From NCBI GenBank assembly GCA_934292725.1, contig CAKQXY010000003.1, forward strand, positions 1-64,000: a stretch of 64,000 nt of DNA. The letters are read 5' to 3'. Positions 6,637 to 16,559 of the stretch are shown here, one piece after another (the first letter of the stretch is position 1; each line of letters begins with the position of its first letter). Source of the stretch: an uncultured Lachnospiraceae bacterium. Its GTDB lineage: Bacteria; Bacillota; Clostridia; Lachnospirales; Lachnospiraceae. The translations under genes and the position numbers were made by a program. The notes beneath the pieces are model-generated. The model was not told the origin of the DNA. It searched no databases and saw only the letters and a program-made list of their open reading frames with translations.

Positions 6637-9600
6637 GTGGAAATATTTAACAACACCACGAAGGTCGTAAAAGATGACCTTGTGAAAACGATAAAACACG
6701 GTGATCGTATTTCTATTGCAGCAGCCTGTTTTTCCATCTATGCCTATCAGGAATTAAAAAAGCAGTTGGAATCCTGCAAAGAACTACGCTTTATATTCAC
6801 CTCTCCTACCTTCGTGGCGGAGAAAACACCGAAAGAGCGTAGAGAATTTTATATCCCGCGTCTTCAGCGAGAAAAAAGTTTATATGGCACTGAATTTGAA
6901 GTACGCCTGCGAAACGAACTAAAACAAAAAGCCGTAGCCAAAGAATGTGCAGATTGGATGCGTCGTAAGGTATGCTTTAAAACTAACACTACTCGTGAAG
7001 GTATGAATAACTTTCTTCTGGTAGATGGCGATGAGGATACCTATACCTATATGCCAATGAATACGTTCACCACCGTCGACCTAGGTTGTGAGCGCGGCAA
7101 TAATCTCACGAACATGATTACACGTATGGAGAATCCGGCAAGTAAAGAATTTCTTCATATGTTTGATTCCGTCTGGAACGACGAAGAAAAACTCACAGAT
7201 GTTACCGAAGAAGTCATCGATATGATTTCTTCGGTATACCAGGAAAATTCACCAGAATTGATTTATTTCATGTCTCTGTACAATATCTTCAGTGAGTTCT
7301 TAGAAGATATTTCAGAAGACGTACTGCCAAACGAAGCTACCGGTTTTAAGGACAGCGTAATCTGGAATAAGCTGTTCAACTTCCAGAAAGATGCTGCTCT
7401 TGCAATTATCAATAAATTGGAGCAATACAACGGCTGTATCCTTGCAGACAGTGTTGGTCTTGGCAAAACTTTTACAGCGCTTGCCGTCATAAAATATTAC
7501 GAAGCCCGCAACAAAAATGTTCTCGTGCTTTGTCCGAAAAAACTCTCTGAGAACTGGATGACCTACCGTGGCAATCTGATTAATAACCCGCTAGCCGCAG
7601 ACAGACTCCGTTATGACATTCTGTACCATACCGACCTCTCTCGTGACAGCGGAAACACTGTCATTGGACTGCCGATTGATCGAATTAACTGGGGAAATTA
7701 TGACCTTGTCGTCATTGATGAAAGCCATAACTTCCGTAATGGCAATGGCACCAATAGTAAAGGTGGCGAAAAAGAGAATCGCTACATGCGACTGATGAAC
7801 AGAGTCATCAAACCAGGTGTCAAGACAAAGGTGCTTATGCTCTCCGCCACACCAGTAAATAACCGCTTCTATGATCTTCGTAATCAGCTGGCCCTTGCCT
7901 ACGAAGGCGATCCATCTGAATTTAACGAAAAGCTGAACATCAAATCGGATATTGATACGATTTTCCGACAGGCGCAGAAAGTATATAACGCGTGGTGCAA
8001 ACTGCCTGAGAAAGAGCGCACTACAGCCACTCTTCTCTCCCAGCTTGATTTTGATTTCTTTGAAGTACTAGATAGTGTAACCATTGCACGTTCCAGAAAG
8101 CATATACAAACCTATTATGATGTTGCTGACATTGGAAACTTTCCAAAGAGAAACAAGCCACTCTCTCTTCGTCCGAAACTGACAACACGGCCAAATGCTA
8201 TCAACTATAAAGAAGTATATGAACTGCTATCGAAGTTGCACCTGACCATTTATACGCCAACTGCATTCATTCAGCCAAGCAAGCTGCAGAAATATCTGAG
8301 TGAAGATGAAACTGAGAAATTCCGTAGTGGCCGTGAACTTGGTATCCAGCGGTTGATGAGCATCAATCTGTTAAAACGTATGGAAAGCTCTGTACATTCT
8401 TTCCTGCTGACTGTAAAGCGTATCTACGACTATTTGAATGATACCTCGCACGTAATTGATGATTTCATCGCTACTGGTGCTAACAACCTGAGCGAAATGC
8501 CTGATCTGTCCGATGAAGCAGATGAATTCGACTACGATGATCAAAACACGGATTTCTTCAATGTTGGCAAAAAAGTCAAAATTGACCTGCGTGATATGGA
8601 CTATATTTCATGGAAACGTGAAATAGATAAGGATATTGATAACCTTCTGCTACTGATTCTGATGATTGAAGACATCACCCCAGAGTATGACTTCAAACTA
8701 AATGAGTTGATTCGCATTATCCGTGAAAAAGCTGCAGCGCCGATCAATACGGGCAATAAGAAGATATTGATTTTCACTGCCTTCTCAGATACCGCTGAAT
8801 ATCTCTACGAGAATATCAGTGGCATGGCGTTAAAGGAATTAGGACTGCACACTGCCCTTGTCACTGGATCGGTTGACGGTAAAACAACCATCCCGAAATT
8901 CAAACCTGATATGAATCATGTACTTGCTTGCTTCTCTCCGAAGTCAAAGGACAGAGATGTGCTGTATCCTAAGGACAAAACAGATATTGATATTCTCATT
9001 GCTACAGACTGTATTTCAGAAGGTCAGAACCTGCAGGACTGCGATTATTGCGTAAACTACGATATCCACTGGAACCCAGTACGTATCATTCAGCGCTTCG
9101 GACGAATTGATCGTATCGGCAGTAAGAATGCCGTGATACAGCTTGTGAACTTCTGGCCTGATTTGGATCTCGACGAATACATCAACCTGAAATCCAGAGT
9201 GGAAACACGAATGCGTATTTCAGTCATGACTTCTACCGGTGATGATGATCTTATCAACCAGGAAGAAAAAGGCGATCTGGAATATCGCCGCAGCCAACTC
9301 AAGAAGCTGCAAGAAGAAGTCGTTGATCTGGAAGACATGACAAATGGTATTTCCATCATGGACTTGGGACTGAATGAGTTCCGTATGGATCTGCTTTCTT
9401 ACATGAAAACACACAAAGATATTGACCACACGCCTTTCGGCATTCATGCGGTCGTCAGGGGAGACAAACCTGGCGTTATCTTTGTCTTAAAGAATGTAAA
9501 TGAGCACATCAACATTGAAAACCAGAATCGTCTTCACCCATTCTATCTGGTCTATGTCGGTATGGATGGTGAAATGATTACCAATCATCTGCAGCCGAAA

Positions 9601-9870
9601 GATACACTGGATATGATGCGACATCTGGCGCAAGGAAAAATGGTTCCAGATATGAATCTATGTGAACAGTTCAACAAGGCCACAGACAACGGAAAAGATA
9701 TGGGAAAAATCTCCCAGCTACTGGAAGATGCCATCATGACTATCATCGATGCAAAAGATGAAAGTGATATTGATAGCTTCTTTGGTGGCGGACAGACCAC
9801 TTTCCTGTCCGGCGGCTTTTCCGGCCTGGATGACTTCGAACTAATATGTTTTATGGTGGTGATAAAATGA
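6637..9870 (+). CDS. PLD-like/SNF2-type DEAD helicase of a type III R-M-associated cassette
   Basis: The protein has 1077 residues and a GTG start with an AGGGAG site. Residues 1-180 resemble the phospholipase-D-like N-terminal region of such helicases (no clear HKD motif seen). Walker A is ADSVGLGKTF (270-279), motif II is DESH (361-364), and motif III is LSATPVNN. The second RecA-like domain carries ISEGQNLQDCDYCVNYD and QRFGRIDRIGS (motif VI). It is a superfamily 2 SNF2-like translocase, acting on DNA in the cytoplasm. It overlaps the DUF4391 gene by four bases and precedes mod and res. In this arrangement it probably supports restriction or phage sensing; the precise role is unknown. Confidence 0.85.
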   Translation: MEIFNNTTKVVKDDLVKTIKHGDRISIAAACFSIYAYQELKKQLESCKELRFIFTSPTFVAEKTPKERREFYIPRLQREKSLYGTEFEVRLRNELKQKAVAKECADWMRRKVCFKTNTTREGMNNFLLVDGDEDTYTYMPMNTFTTVDLGCERGNNLTNMITRMENPASKEFLHMFDSVWNDEEKLTDVTEEVIDMISSVYQENSPELIYFMSLYNIFSEFLEDISEDVLPNEATGFKDSVIWNKLFNFQKDAALAIINKLEQYNGCILADSVGLGKTFTALAVIKYYEARNKNVLVLCPKKLSENWMTYRGNLINNPLAADRLRYDILYHTDLSRDSGNTVIGLPIDRINWGNYDLVVIDESHNFRNGNGTNSKGGEKENRYMRLMNRVIKPGVKTKVLMLSATPVNNRFYDLRNQLALAYEGDPSEFNEKLNIKSDIDTIFRQAQKVYNAWCKLPEKERTTATLLSQLDFDFFEVLDSVTIARSRKHIQTYYDVADIGNFPKRNKPLSLRPKLTTRPNAINYKEVYELLSKLHLTIYTPTAFIQPSKLQKYLSEDETEKFRSGRELGIQRLMSINLLKRMESSVHSFLLTVKRIYDYLNDTSHVIDDFIATGANNLSEMPDLSDEADEFDYDDQNTDFFNVGKKVKIDLRDMDYISWKREIDKDIDNLLLLILMIEDITPEYDFKLNELIRIIREKAAAPINTGNKKILIFTAFSDTAEYLYENISGMALKELGLHTALVTGSVDGKTTIPKFKPDMNHVLACFSPKSKDRDVLYPKDKTDIDILIATDCISEGQNLQDCDYCVNYDIHWNPVRIIQRFGRIDRIGSKNAVIQLVNFWPDLDLDEYINLKSRVETRMRISVMTSTGDDDLINQEEKGDLEYRRSQLKKLQEEVVDLEDMTNGISIMDLGLNEFRMDLLSYMKTHKDIDHTPFGIHAVVRGDKPGVIFVLKNVNEHINIENQNRLHPFYLVYVGMDGEMITNHLQPKDTLDMMRHLAQGKMVPDMNLCEQFNKATDNGKDMGKISQLLEDAIMTIIDAKDESDIDSFFGGGQTTFLSGGFSGLDDFELICFMVVIK

Positions 9871-10499
9871 TTGAGTTCCCTGCTGCTACGGCAGTACACA
9901 GACGTTTGCCAAAGGAGGCTTTTTATAAGCACTTACCGCTGACAAAGATACTAAAAGAGAAATTTGTATCCGACGTAGACCGAATCGTGGTTGAAAACAG
10001 TTTTACTAAAGAAAACCTGAACCTAGCGTCGGATGCAGAAATAAAAGAGATCATGCTACTATCTATTTCCCTGAAAAATCAGGAATTTGATGGTAAAGTC
10101 ATTGAAGCAATCGCCCGGCAAAATCCACATAAGCTGGTATTTCTACTGAGCTTTGAAAACCAACAACAGTTGGCCGTTTATCACAATAAGCTCTACCGCA
10201 CCTTATGGATGGATCATGATGAAATAACATTAAAATTACAAGGCTATTCTTTAGATGAAATATGGAATTCTTTCATAGAGCAGATTGCTCTGTACAAAGA
10301 ACGCGCTGAACAGACGAATGATCTTTCCATAGAGGATCGACTTGCAATACAAGATCAGATACTAAAATTAGAAACACAAATCAACAAAACAGAAAACGCG
10401 ATGTGGAAGGAACAACAGCCAAAGAAGAAATTCGAACTACACACTCGCCTTCGTGAATATCAAAAAAAGCTGGAGGATTTGAAACATGGAAAATCTTAA
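9867..10499 (+). CDS. DUF4391 domain protein
   Basis: The protein has 210 residues when started at the ATG that overlaps the helicase stop (ATGA), with GGTGGTGA as ribosome site. The body begins MIEFPAATAVHRRLPKEAFY and contains VDRIVVENSFTKENLNL, the signature I associate with DUF4391. The C-terminal 60 residues are a charged coiled coil (ETQINKTENAMWKEQQPKKK). DUF4391 genes recur between a PLD/SNF2 helicase and a type III Mod gene, suggesting an obligate helper, perhaps linking helicase and methylase. Its biochemical function is not known. It overlaps mod by 14 bases. Confidence 0.75.
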   Translation: MIEFPAATAVHRRLPKEAFYKHLPLTKILKEKFVSDVDRIVVENSFTKENLNLASDAEIKEIMLLSISLKNQEFDGKVIEAIARQNPHKLVFLLSFENQQQLAVYHNKLYRTLWMDHDEITLKLQGYSLDEIWNSFIEQIALYKERAEQTNDLSIEDRLAIQDQILKLETQINKTENAMWKEQQPKKKFELHTRLREYQKKLEDLKHGKS

Positions 10500-12510
10500 A
10501 ATGCATACGCCAGATTTGGCGGACGAAAACTTTAAGAAGCTCGCTGCACTATTTCCGAATGCAGTGACAGAAACAAAAGATGAAAATGGCAATGTCGTGC
10601 GTGCTATTGATGCAGATGTACTGCGACAGGAAATCTCTGCCACAGTTGTAGAAGGTCCGCAAGAACGCTATCAGTTTACATGGCCGGATAAAAAGAAGTC
10701 GGTTGTGTTGGCGAATCAGCCTATTGCAAAGACACTGCGCCTTGACCGTGAAAAGTCGGTCGGTAAAGATGGAACTCCAGGAAATATTGATACAGAAAAC
10801 ATCTATATCGAGGGTGATAATCTGGATACTCTGAAGCTACTGCAGGAGACCTACCTCGGCAAAGTAAAGATGATTTATATCGATCCTCCATATAACACAG
10901 GAAATGACTTTATTTATGAAGATGATTTCTCACAGAATGCAGATAAATATCTTAGAAATAGTGGTCAGTTTGATGAAGAAGGTAATCGTCTGGTTCAAAA
11001 TACAGAAAGCAATGGGCGCTTCCATACAGACTGGTTGAATATGATTTATCCAAGGCTAAGATTAGCTAAAGTTTTGCTTACAGATGATGGCGTAATCTTT
11101 ATTTCAATTGACGGACACGAATATGCAGCACTATATCAATTGTGTTGTGAGATATTCAATCAGAACAACTATCTTGGTACAATAATATGGAAAAATGTTA
11201 CCGATAACAATCCTTCTCAAATAGCCGAAGAACATGAATACATTCTTTGCTTTGCTAAGAATACCAATTATGTAAAATCAGTATGGAAATCATCTATCTC
11301 TTCATATAAGGATATCCTTGTTACAATTGGTGAAAAATTCAACTCACAATATGAGGATAAAGAAAAGATGCAGGCTGCATACACAAAATGGTTTAGAGAT
11401 AACAAGGCACAGCTTGGTCCTTTGGATCGTTATAAGTATATTGATGCCGGAGGAGTATATACTGGTAGTCAAAGCGTTCATAACCCCGGCAGAGGTGGTT
11501 ATCATTATGACGTAATCCATCCGATCACACATAAACCGTGCAAAGAGCCCTTAATGGGATATCGTTTTCCAGAAGAAACAACGAAAAAGATGCTGGAAGA
11601 AGGCAAAATTTTGTTTGGAAAAGACGAAAGCAAAATCATTGAACTAAAAGTCTATGCGAAAGAATTTCTTGATAAACTTTCCAGCGTATTTGAATTCGAT
11701 GGCAGAATAGGAGCATATGATCTTAAAACGCTGTTTGGAGAGAAGCCCATTTTTTCAAATCCTAAACCAGTAGAAGTTCTTTCTCGTCTAATATCATTTA
11801 TCGTTTCTGAAAATGATATTATTCTCGACTTCTTTTCAGGTAGTGCTTCAATTGCAGAAGCTGTAATGGTTCATAATTCGCTTCAGAAACAAAGCATAAA
11901 ATACATTTGCGTGCAATTTCCAGAAGATCTTGATGTTGCGATCAAAACTGCCACTAATAAAAGCAAAGAAACGATGACAAATGCAATAAAACTTCTTGAG
12001 GGACTCGGAAAGCCGCATAATATTTGCGAAATTGGCGAAGAGCGTATCCGTCGTGCTGGAAAGAAAATCAAGGAAGAAAATCCACTTACCACTACTGATC
12101 TGGATATCGGCTTCCGCGTGTTCAAAGTAGACAGTAGCAATATGGAAAACGTCTACTACCGCCCTTCCGATTACAATCAGGGACAAATGGAGCTGTTCGC
12201 TGACAATATCAAGCCTGACCGTACACCAGAAGATCTGCTTTTCCAGATAATGCTCGACCTTGGTATTCTGCTCTCCTCTGACATTCAGGAAACAGAAATT
12301 GCTGGCAAGAAGGTGTTCTCTGTAGCTGATGGCTATCTCATTGCTTGCTTTGATAATGATGTTACAGAAGAAACAGTCAAGGCAATTGCACAGAAGCAGC
12401 CGGTCTATGCCGTATTCCGTGACAGCAGTATGGCAAGTGACAGCGTAGCCACAAACTTCGAGCAGATCTTTGAAACCTATAGTCCGAGAACACAAAGGAA
12501 GGTGCTGTAA
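10486..12510 (+). CDS. mod: Type III restriction-modification methylase subunit Mod (N6-adenine)
   Basis: The protein has 674 residues. DPPY (133-136, in YIDPPYNTGND) is the catalytic motif IV and comes before the S-adenosylmethionine-binding motif I (DFFSGSAS, about 447-454), which is the beta-class order of type III and related N6-adenine methylases. The segment of about 230-400 between them should be the target-recognition domain. HTDWLNMIYPRL is a further conserved block. Mod sets the recognition sequence and protects host DNA by methylating one strand. Ribosome site GGAGG lies inside the previous gene. The stop overlaps the start of res by one base (TAATG), implying translational coupling. 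Confidence 0.95.
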   Translation: MENLKMHTPDLADENFKKLAALFPNAVTETKDENGNVVRAIDADVLRQEISATVVEGPQERYQFTWPDKKKSVVLANQPIAKTLRLDREKSVGKDGTPGNIDTENIYIEGDNLDTLKLLQETYLGKVKMIYIDPPYNTGNDFIYEDDFSQNADKYLRNSGQFDEEGNRLVQNTESNGRFHTDWLNMIYPRLRLAKVLLTDDGVIFISIDGHEYAALYQLCCEIFNQNNYLGTIIWKNVTDNNPSQIAEEHEYILCFAKNTNYVKSVWKSSISSYKDILVTIGEKFNSQYEDKEKMQAAYTKWFRDNKAQLGPLDRYKYIDAGGVYTGSQSVHNPGRGGYHYDVIHPITHKPCKEPLMGYRFPEETTKKMLEEGKILFGKDESKIIELKVYAKEFLDKLSSVFEFDGRIGAYDLKTLFGEKPIFSNPKPVEVLSRLISFIVSENDIILDFFSGSASIAEAVMVHNSLQKQSIKYICVQFPEDLDVAIKTATNKSKETMTNAIKLLEGLGKPHNICEIGEERIRRAGKKIKEENPLTTTDLDIGFRVFKVDSSNMENVYYRPSDYNQGQMELFADNIKPDRTPEDLLFQIMLDLGILLSSDIQETEIAGKKVFSVADGYLIACFDNDVTEETVKAIAQKQPVYAVFRDSSMASDSVATNFEQIFETYSPRTQRKVL

Positions 12511-15500
12511 TGGCAGAAATGAAATTCAAATTTACCATACAGCCTTACCAGACCGAGGCTGTGGACAGCGTGGTGGGTGTGTTTGCCGGTCAACCTTTCA
12601 ACGACCACTTCACCTACCGCCGAGATGTTGAAATCAGGCGAGATGTGATAAACTGGATGCTTTCTGATGAAGAACTGTACATGGGCTTTGCCAATGCCAA
12701 GGTGTGGCTGGATTCCGGTCAGCTTTTGGAAAATATTCGTCGCATTCAGACTCGCAATAATATTAAGCTCTCCGATTCTCTAAAATCCGGAGGACTGGGT
12801 GTATGCTCTCTTGATGTGGAAATGGAAACTGGAACTGGTAAAACCTATGTTTACATCAAGACCATGTTTGAACTGAATAAATTGTATGGCTGGAGCAAGT
12901 TCATCGTAGTGGTTCCAAGTATTGCGATCCGCGAAGGCGTCAAAAAGAGCTTTGAAACCATGCAGGAGCACTTCATGGAGTATTATGGCAAGAAAGCTCG
13001 TTTCTTCGTTTATAACTCCAAGGACCTGCCAGATATCGATAATTACAGCCAGAGTGCAAACATCAACGTCATGATCATCAATATTCAGGCATTCAATGCC
13101 CGTGGTAAAGATGCAAGACGTATCAGTACAGAACTGGATGATTTCGGAAGCCGCAGGCCAATCGACGTAATCAAGGCAAACCGCCCTATCGTTATCTTGG
13201 ATGAGCCGCAGAAAATGGGCGGCACGGCCACACAAGAAAGCCTAAAAGAGTTTAACCCACTGTTCTGCCTGAACTACTCTGCCACCCACAAACAACACCA
13301 CGACCTTGTCTATGTATTGGATGCTTTGGATGCGTACAATAACAAGCTGGTAAAGAAGATTGAAGTAAAAGGTTTTGATATCAAAAATCTGCGCGGTACG
13401 GACAGCTACCTCTTTTTGGAAAACATCGTCATAAGTCCAAAGAAGCCGCCTATGGCACGCATTGAATTCGAGGTCGGTTACAACAAATCCATTAACCGTG
13501 AGACCAGAGTTCTCGGTGTAGATGATGACCTATTCTCCCTCTCCAAAAATATGGAACAGTACCGCGGATATCGCATCAGCGAGATTGATCCGATTCGTGG
13601 CACTGTAACTTTCACCAATGGAGAAGTCATCCATGCTGGTGAAGTCATCGGTGATGTTTCGGAAGCAGATCTTCGCCGTGTGCAGATTCGTGAAACCATC
13701 CGTTCTCACTTTGAGAAGGAAAAGGAACTATATTCAAAGGGCATTAAGACCTTGTCCCTGTTCTTTATTGATGAGGTTGCTAAATACCGTAAATACGATG
13801 AAGATGGCAATGAAATCAACTCTGAATACGGCGATATCTTCGAGCAGGAATATACGGATATTCTGAATGAATACCTGACACTGTCTAACACGCCATATGA
13901 GCAGTATCTCCGTTCCATCGATGTCCATAGCACGCATGCCGGTTACTTCAGCATTGACAAGAAAGGACATAAGGTAGATAGTTCTCTGAAACGTGGCAGT
14001 GATGAAAGTGACGATATTTCTGCATACGATTTGATTTTGAAGGACAAGGAGCGTCTTCTTTCCTTTGAGAATCCGGTACGCTTCATCTTCTCTCACTCCG
14101 CTCTTCGCGAAGGATGGGATAATCCAAATGTGTTCCAGATTTGTACCTTAAAGCATGGTGGCAGCTCGCCTACACAGAAGCGTCAGGAAGTTGGCCGTGG
14201 TCTTCGCCTTTGCGTAAATCAGAACGGCGAGCGCCAGGACTACGATACACTTGGCAGCCAGGTACAGAAAATTAATCAGCTCACAGTAATTGCTTCTGAT
14301 GGGTATAAAGATTTTGTGGAAGATCTCCAGAAAGGAATCCGTGAAGACCTTTATGATCGCCCAACCAAAGCAACTGCAGAATACTTCATCGGTAAATCCA
14401 TCAATATCGGTGGCAGAGATGTTACAGTATCCGATAAGCAGGGCCGCGATATTTATCGTTACCTGATTAAAAACGACTACATCGATGACGATGATCATGT
14501 AACCGACAAGTATCGTGCAGATCTCGCCAATGATGCTCTTGCCCCGGTTCCTGAAAGCTGTAAAGAAATTACAGATGGTGTACATGCCCTCATTCAAAGC
14601 ATCTTCAATGAGCGCGCACTTGATGATATGATTTCCAACGGTCATGAGACGAAGATTCAAGAAAACGCGCTGAATGATAACTTCTACAAGAAGGAGTTCC
14701 AGACCCTCTGGAATTATATTAACCACAAATATGCTTACACCGTAGAATTTGACAGTGATGAACTGATTCGAAAGGCCATTGCACATATTGACGATAAGAT
14801 GTTCGTGGCAAAACTGCAGTATACCGTTACCACCGGTCAGCAGAAGGATGATATGAATTCCGATGCACTGAAAAACGGAGCCAGCTTCATAACAGAAAAA
14901 AGTAAGACTTATACCTTGGAGCGTGCAGAAGGCAGTGCCGTAAAATATGACCTTGTCGGTAAAATTGCAGAAGGTGCAAAATTAACACGTCGTTCTGCTG
15001 CAAAGATTCTGGCTGGTATCCGGCCATACACCTTTGCCATGTTTAAAAACAACCCAGAGGAATTTATTACAAAGGCCATCCGACTGATCAACGAACAGAA
15101 AGCAACCATGATCGTAGAGCAAATCACCTACAATCAGACCGATGGAACCTATGACAGCTCCATCTTTACAGCTGAAAAGAACACGGATTTTTCCAAGGCA
15201 TACCATGCAAAGAAAAACGTGCAGGATTATGTATTTACAGACGGATACGCGAAAAACGGCCAGAGTATTGAACGCCAATTCGCTGAAAGCATGGATTTAG
15301 CCGATGAGGTTTGCGTCTACGCTAAACTGCCGAAGGGCTTCTCCATTCCAACCCCTGTAGGCAACTACTCTCCTGACTGGGCGATTGCTTTCAATAAAGG
15401 AACAGTCAAGCATATTTTCTTTATTGCCGAAACCAAGGGTACAATGGATTCATTGAATCTAAAGCCTATTGAGCAGGCAAAAATCTCTTGTGCAAAAAAA

Positions 15501-15587
15501 CTATTCAGTAATCTTTCTTCTGCTGATGTTGTTTATCATGAAGTAAATAGCTATCAGCACCTGCTGGATATTATGGACAAGTTCTAA
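12510..15587 (+). CDS. res: Type III restriction enzyme Res subunit
   Basis: The protein has 1025 residues. METGTGKTYV (about 104-113) is Walker A, ILDEPQKMGG (about 230) the DEAD-like motif II, followed by LNYSATH (motif III). VGRGLRLCVNQ is helicase motif VI. At the C-terminus SPDWAIAF followed by FIAETKG (about 953-975) is the PD-(D/E)XK nuclease centre. Res with Mod hydrolyses ATP to communicate between two sites and cuts at a fixed distance from one. The length is typical and no frame damage is seen, so the system may be active. A strong hairpin follows the gene. Confidence 0.95.
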   Translation: MAEMKFKFTIQPYQTEAVDSVVGVFAGQPFNDHFTYRRDVEIRRDVINWMLSDEELYMGFANAKVWLDSGQLLENIRRIQTRNNIKLSDSLKSGGLGVCSLDVEMETGTGKTYVYIKTMFELNKLYGWSKFIVVVPSIAIREGVKKSFETMQEHFMEYYGKKARFFVYNSKDLPDIDNYSQSANINVMIINIQAFNARGKDARRISTELDDFGSRRPIDVIKANRPIVILDEPQKMGGTATQESLKEFNPLFCLNYSATHKQHHDLVYVLDALDAYNNKLVKKIEVKGFDIKNLRGTDSYLFLENIVISPKKPPMARIEFEVGYNKSINRETRVLGVDDDLFSLSKNMEQYRGYRISEIDPIRGTVTFTNGEVIHAGEVIGDVSEADLRRVQIRETIRSHFEKEKELYSKGIKTLSLFFIDEVAKYRKYDEDGNEINSEYGDIFEQEYTDILNEYLTLSNTPYEQYLRSIDVHSTHAGYFSIDKKGHKVDSSLKRGSDESDDISAYDLILKDKERLLSFENPVRFIFSHSALREGWDNPNVFQICTLKHGGSSPTQKRQEVGRGLRLCVNQNGERQDYDTLGSQVQKINQLTVIASDGYKDFVEDLQKGIREDLYDRPTKATAEYFIGKSINIGGRDVTVSDKQGRDIYRYLIKNDYIDDDDHVTDKYRADLANDALAPVPESCKEITDGVHALIQSIFNERALDDMISNGHETKIQENALNDNFYKKEFQTLWNYINHKYAYTVEFDSDELIRKAIAHIDDKMFVAKLQYTVTTGQQKDDMNSDALKNGASFITEKSKTYTLERAEGSAVKYDLVGKIAEGAKLTRRSAAKILAGIRPYTFAMFKNNPEEFITKAIRLINEQKATMIVEQITYNQTDGTYDSSIFTAEKNTDFSKAYHAKKNVQDYVFTDGYAKNGQSIERQFAESMDLADEVCVYAKLPKGFSIPTPVGNYSPDWAIAFNKGTVKHIFFIAETKGTMDSLNLKPIEQAKISCAKKLFSNLSSADVVYHEVNSYQHLLDIMDKF

Positions 15588-15605
15588 AATCTCATAAAAA
15601 ACAAT

Positions 15606-15677
15606 GCACACCTGCATAACTAAATATCCCTTTCATCGTTACGAAATAGATAAATCGTTATGAAGGTGTGCCTTTTT
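15606..15677 (+). terminator. Rho-independent terminator of the R-M cassette
   Basis: GCACACCTGCATAAC at 15606-15620 pairs with GTTATGAAGGTGTGC at 15657-15671 with a single mismatch, enclosing a 36-base loop. TTTTT follows directly. The hairpin begins 18 bases after the res stop codon. Confidence 0.75.
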
Positions 15678-15832
15678 AACATTCCGCGCTCACTCTCAGT
15701 TGCTACCACTCACTGCCTGTTCAACCTGCTGGCAAAAAAAGATCTCTGCACACCCTTTGGTGTCAGAAATCCATTTGCTCTAAAGGATTTATTTACTGCT
15801 GCCCTTATGTATCGTTATGCAGTCCGTATCAC

Positions 15833-16338
15833 TCACGCAACTATCTCCTCATAAACGGTCTTTGAAATGCCATCATCTGTAAATGCTGATTCATCACCAG
15901 CTACAATATTCTGTTTTCGTTCATCAAACTTTAAATCTGCCCCAAAAGACACGCATTATCAATGGTTTCTGTTAAACCATCTACGCTCTCTGGTAAAGCA
16001 CGAGTCTGAGTTTGATCATTATCTACAAATGCTTTTATTGCACTTTCAACCGCTGCATTAAGAGAACATCCATCTTTAAATGCACGCAATGCCAGTTTTT
16101 TATGAAGTTCTGGAGAAATCCGAACGTTAAATGTTCCTTTATACTCCCGTTCTGGATCTTTCCCAACTTCTTTGCAAAACTCAAGGTAATCATCCACAGC
16201 TGCATGAAATTCTAATTCAATATTTAAAATATCACTTGCCTCAAAATCAATATAGTCATTGATTCCCTCAATTTTTCCCCTTAATGTCTTAGACTCTGCA
16301 TCAAACTCAATTCTTGTATGATATCATTTATATTCCAT
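15833..16338 (-). pseudogene. HicB-family antitoxin, nonsense mutation and frameshift
   Basis: The minus-strand frame starts MEYK at 16338, then hits TGA at 16324-16326 where a sense codon is expected, and continues RIEFDAESKTLRGKIEGI. The rest contains AVDDYLEFCKEVGKDPERE and FNVRISPELHKKLALRA, which are the HicB partial RNase H-like fold and the ribbon-helix-helix DNA-binding domain. Near 15950 the frame ends (LLGQI), but one extra G in a GGGG tract would continue it as ADLKFDERKQNIVAGDES to a TGA at 15833-15835. Two lesions make this a decayed antitoxin. No HicA toxin gene is adjacent; only a 30-codon fragment (GDVMSPGAIRDLAAHLEE, about 16350-16442) lies upstream. A shorter product from a GTG at 16195 remains possible. 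Confidence 0.7.
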
Positions 16339-16499
16339 TATATTTCCCATCATAATTCATCTATTTCCTCCAAATGAGCTGCCAAATCTCTTATGGCGCC
16401 AGGACTCATAACATCGCCTGGATATAGAAAACCTCCTGTTGTAACTATTTTCTAGTTGCATTTTAACATATTAATCGTTTTTTTCAATAGTTTTCTCCA

Positions 16500-16535
16500 A
16501 AGAAGCGGCCCCTGCTCTCGCAGCTGCCGCTTCTT
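16500..16535 (-). terminator. Hairpin downstream of the YgjP-like gene
   Basis: AAGAAGCGGC at 16500-16509 and GCCGCTTCTT at 16526-16535 form a perfect ten-base-pair stem with a 16-base loop. It lies 25 bases past the metallopeptidase stop codon. The T-rich tail on the minus strand is weak (CTTCTTTGG), so termination may be inefficient. Confidence 0.6.
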
Positions 16536-16559
16536 ACTTTCTTATATTGCCTGCCTTAT

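Noticed and set aside
9867..12510. BREX or DISARM system
   Set aside because: No PglZ, BrxC, DrmA or DrmB-like protein is present; Mod and Res motifs and gene order fit an expanded type III system.
15660..15854. 64-codon plus-strand frame after res
   Set aside because: Its start lies inside the terminator hairpin, it has no ribosome site, and it overlaps the end of the HicB-like remnant.
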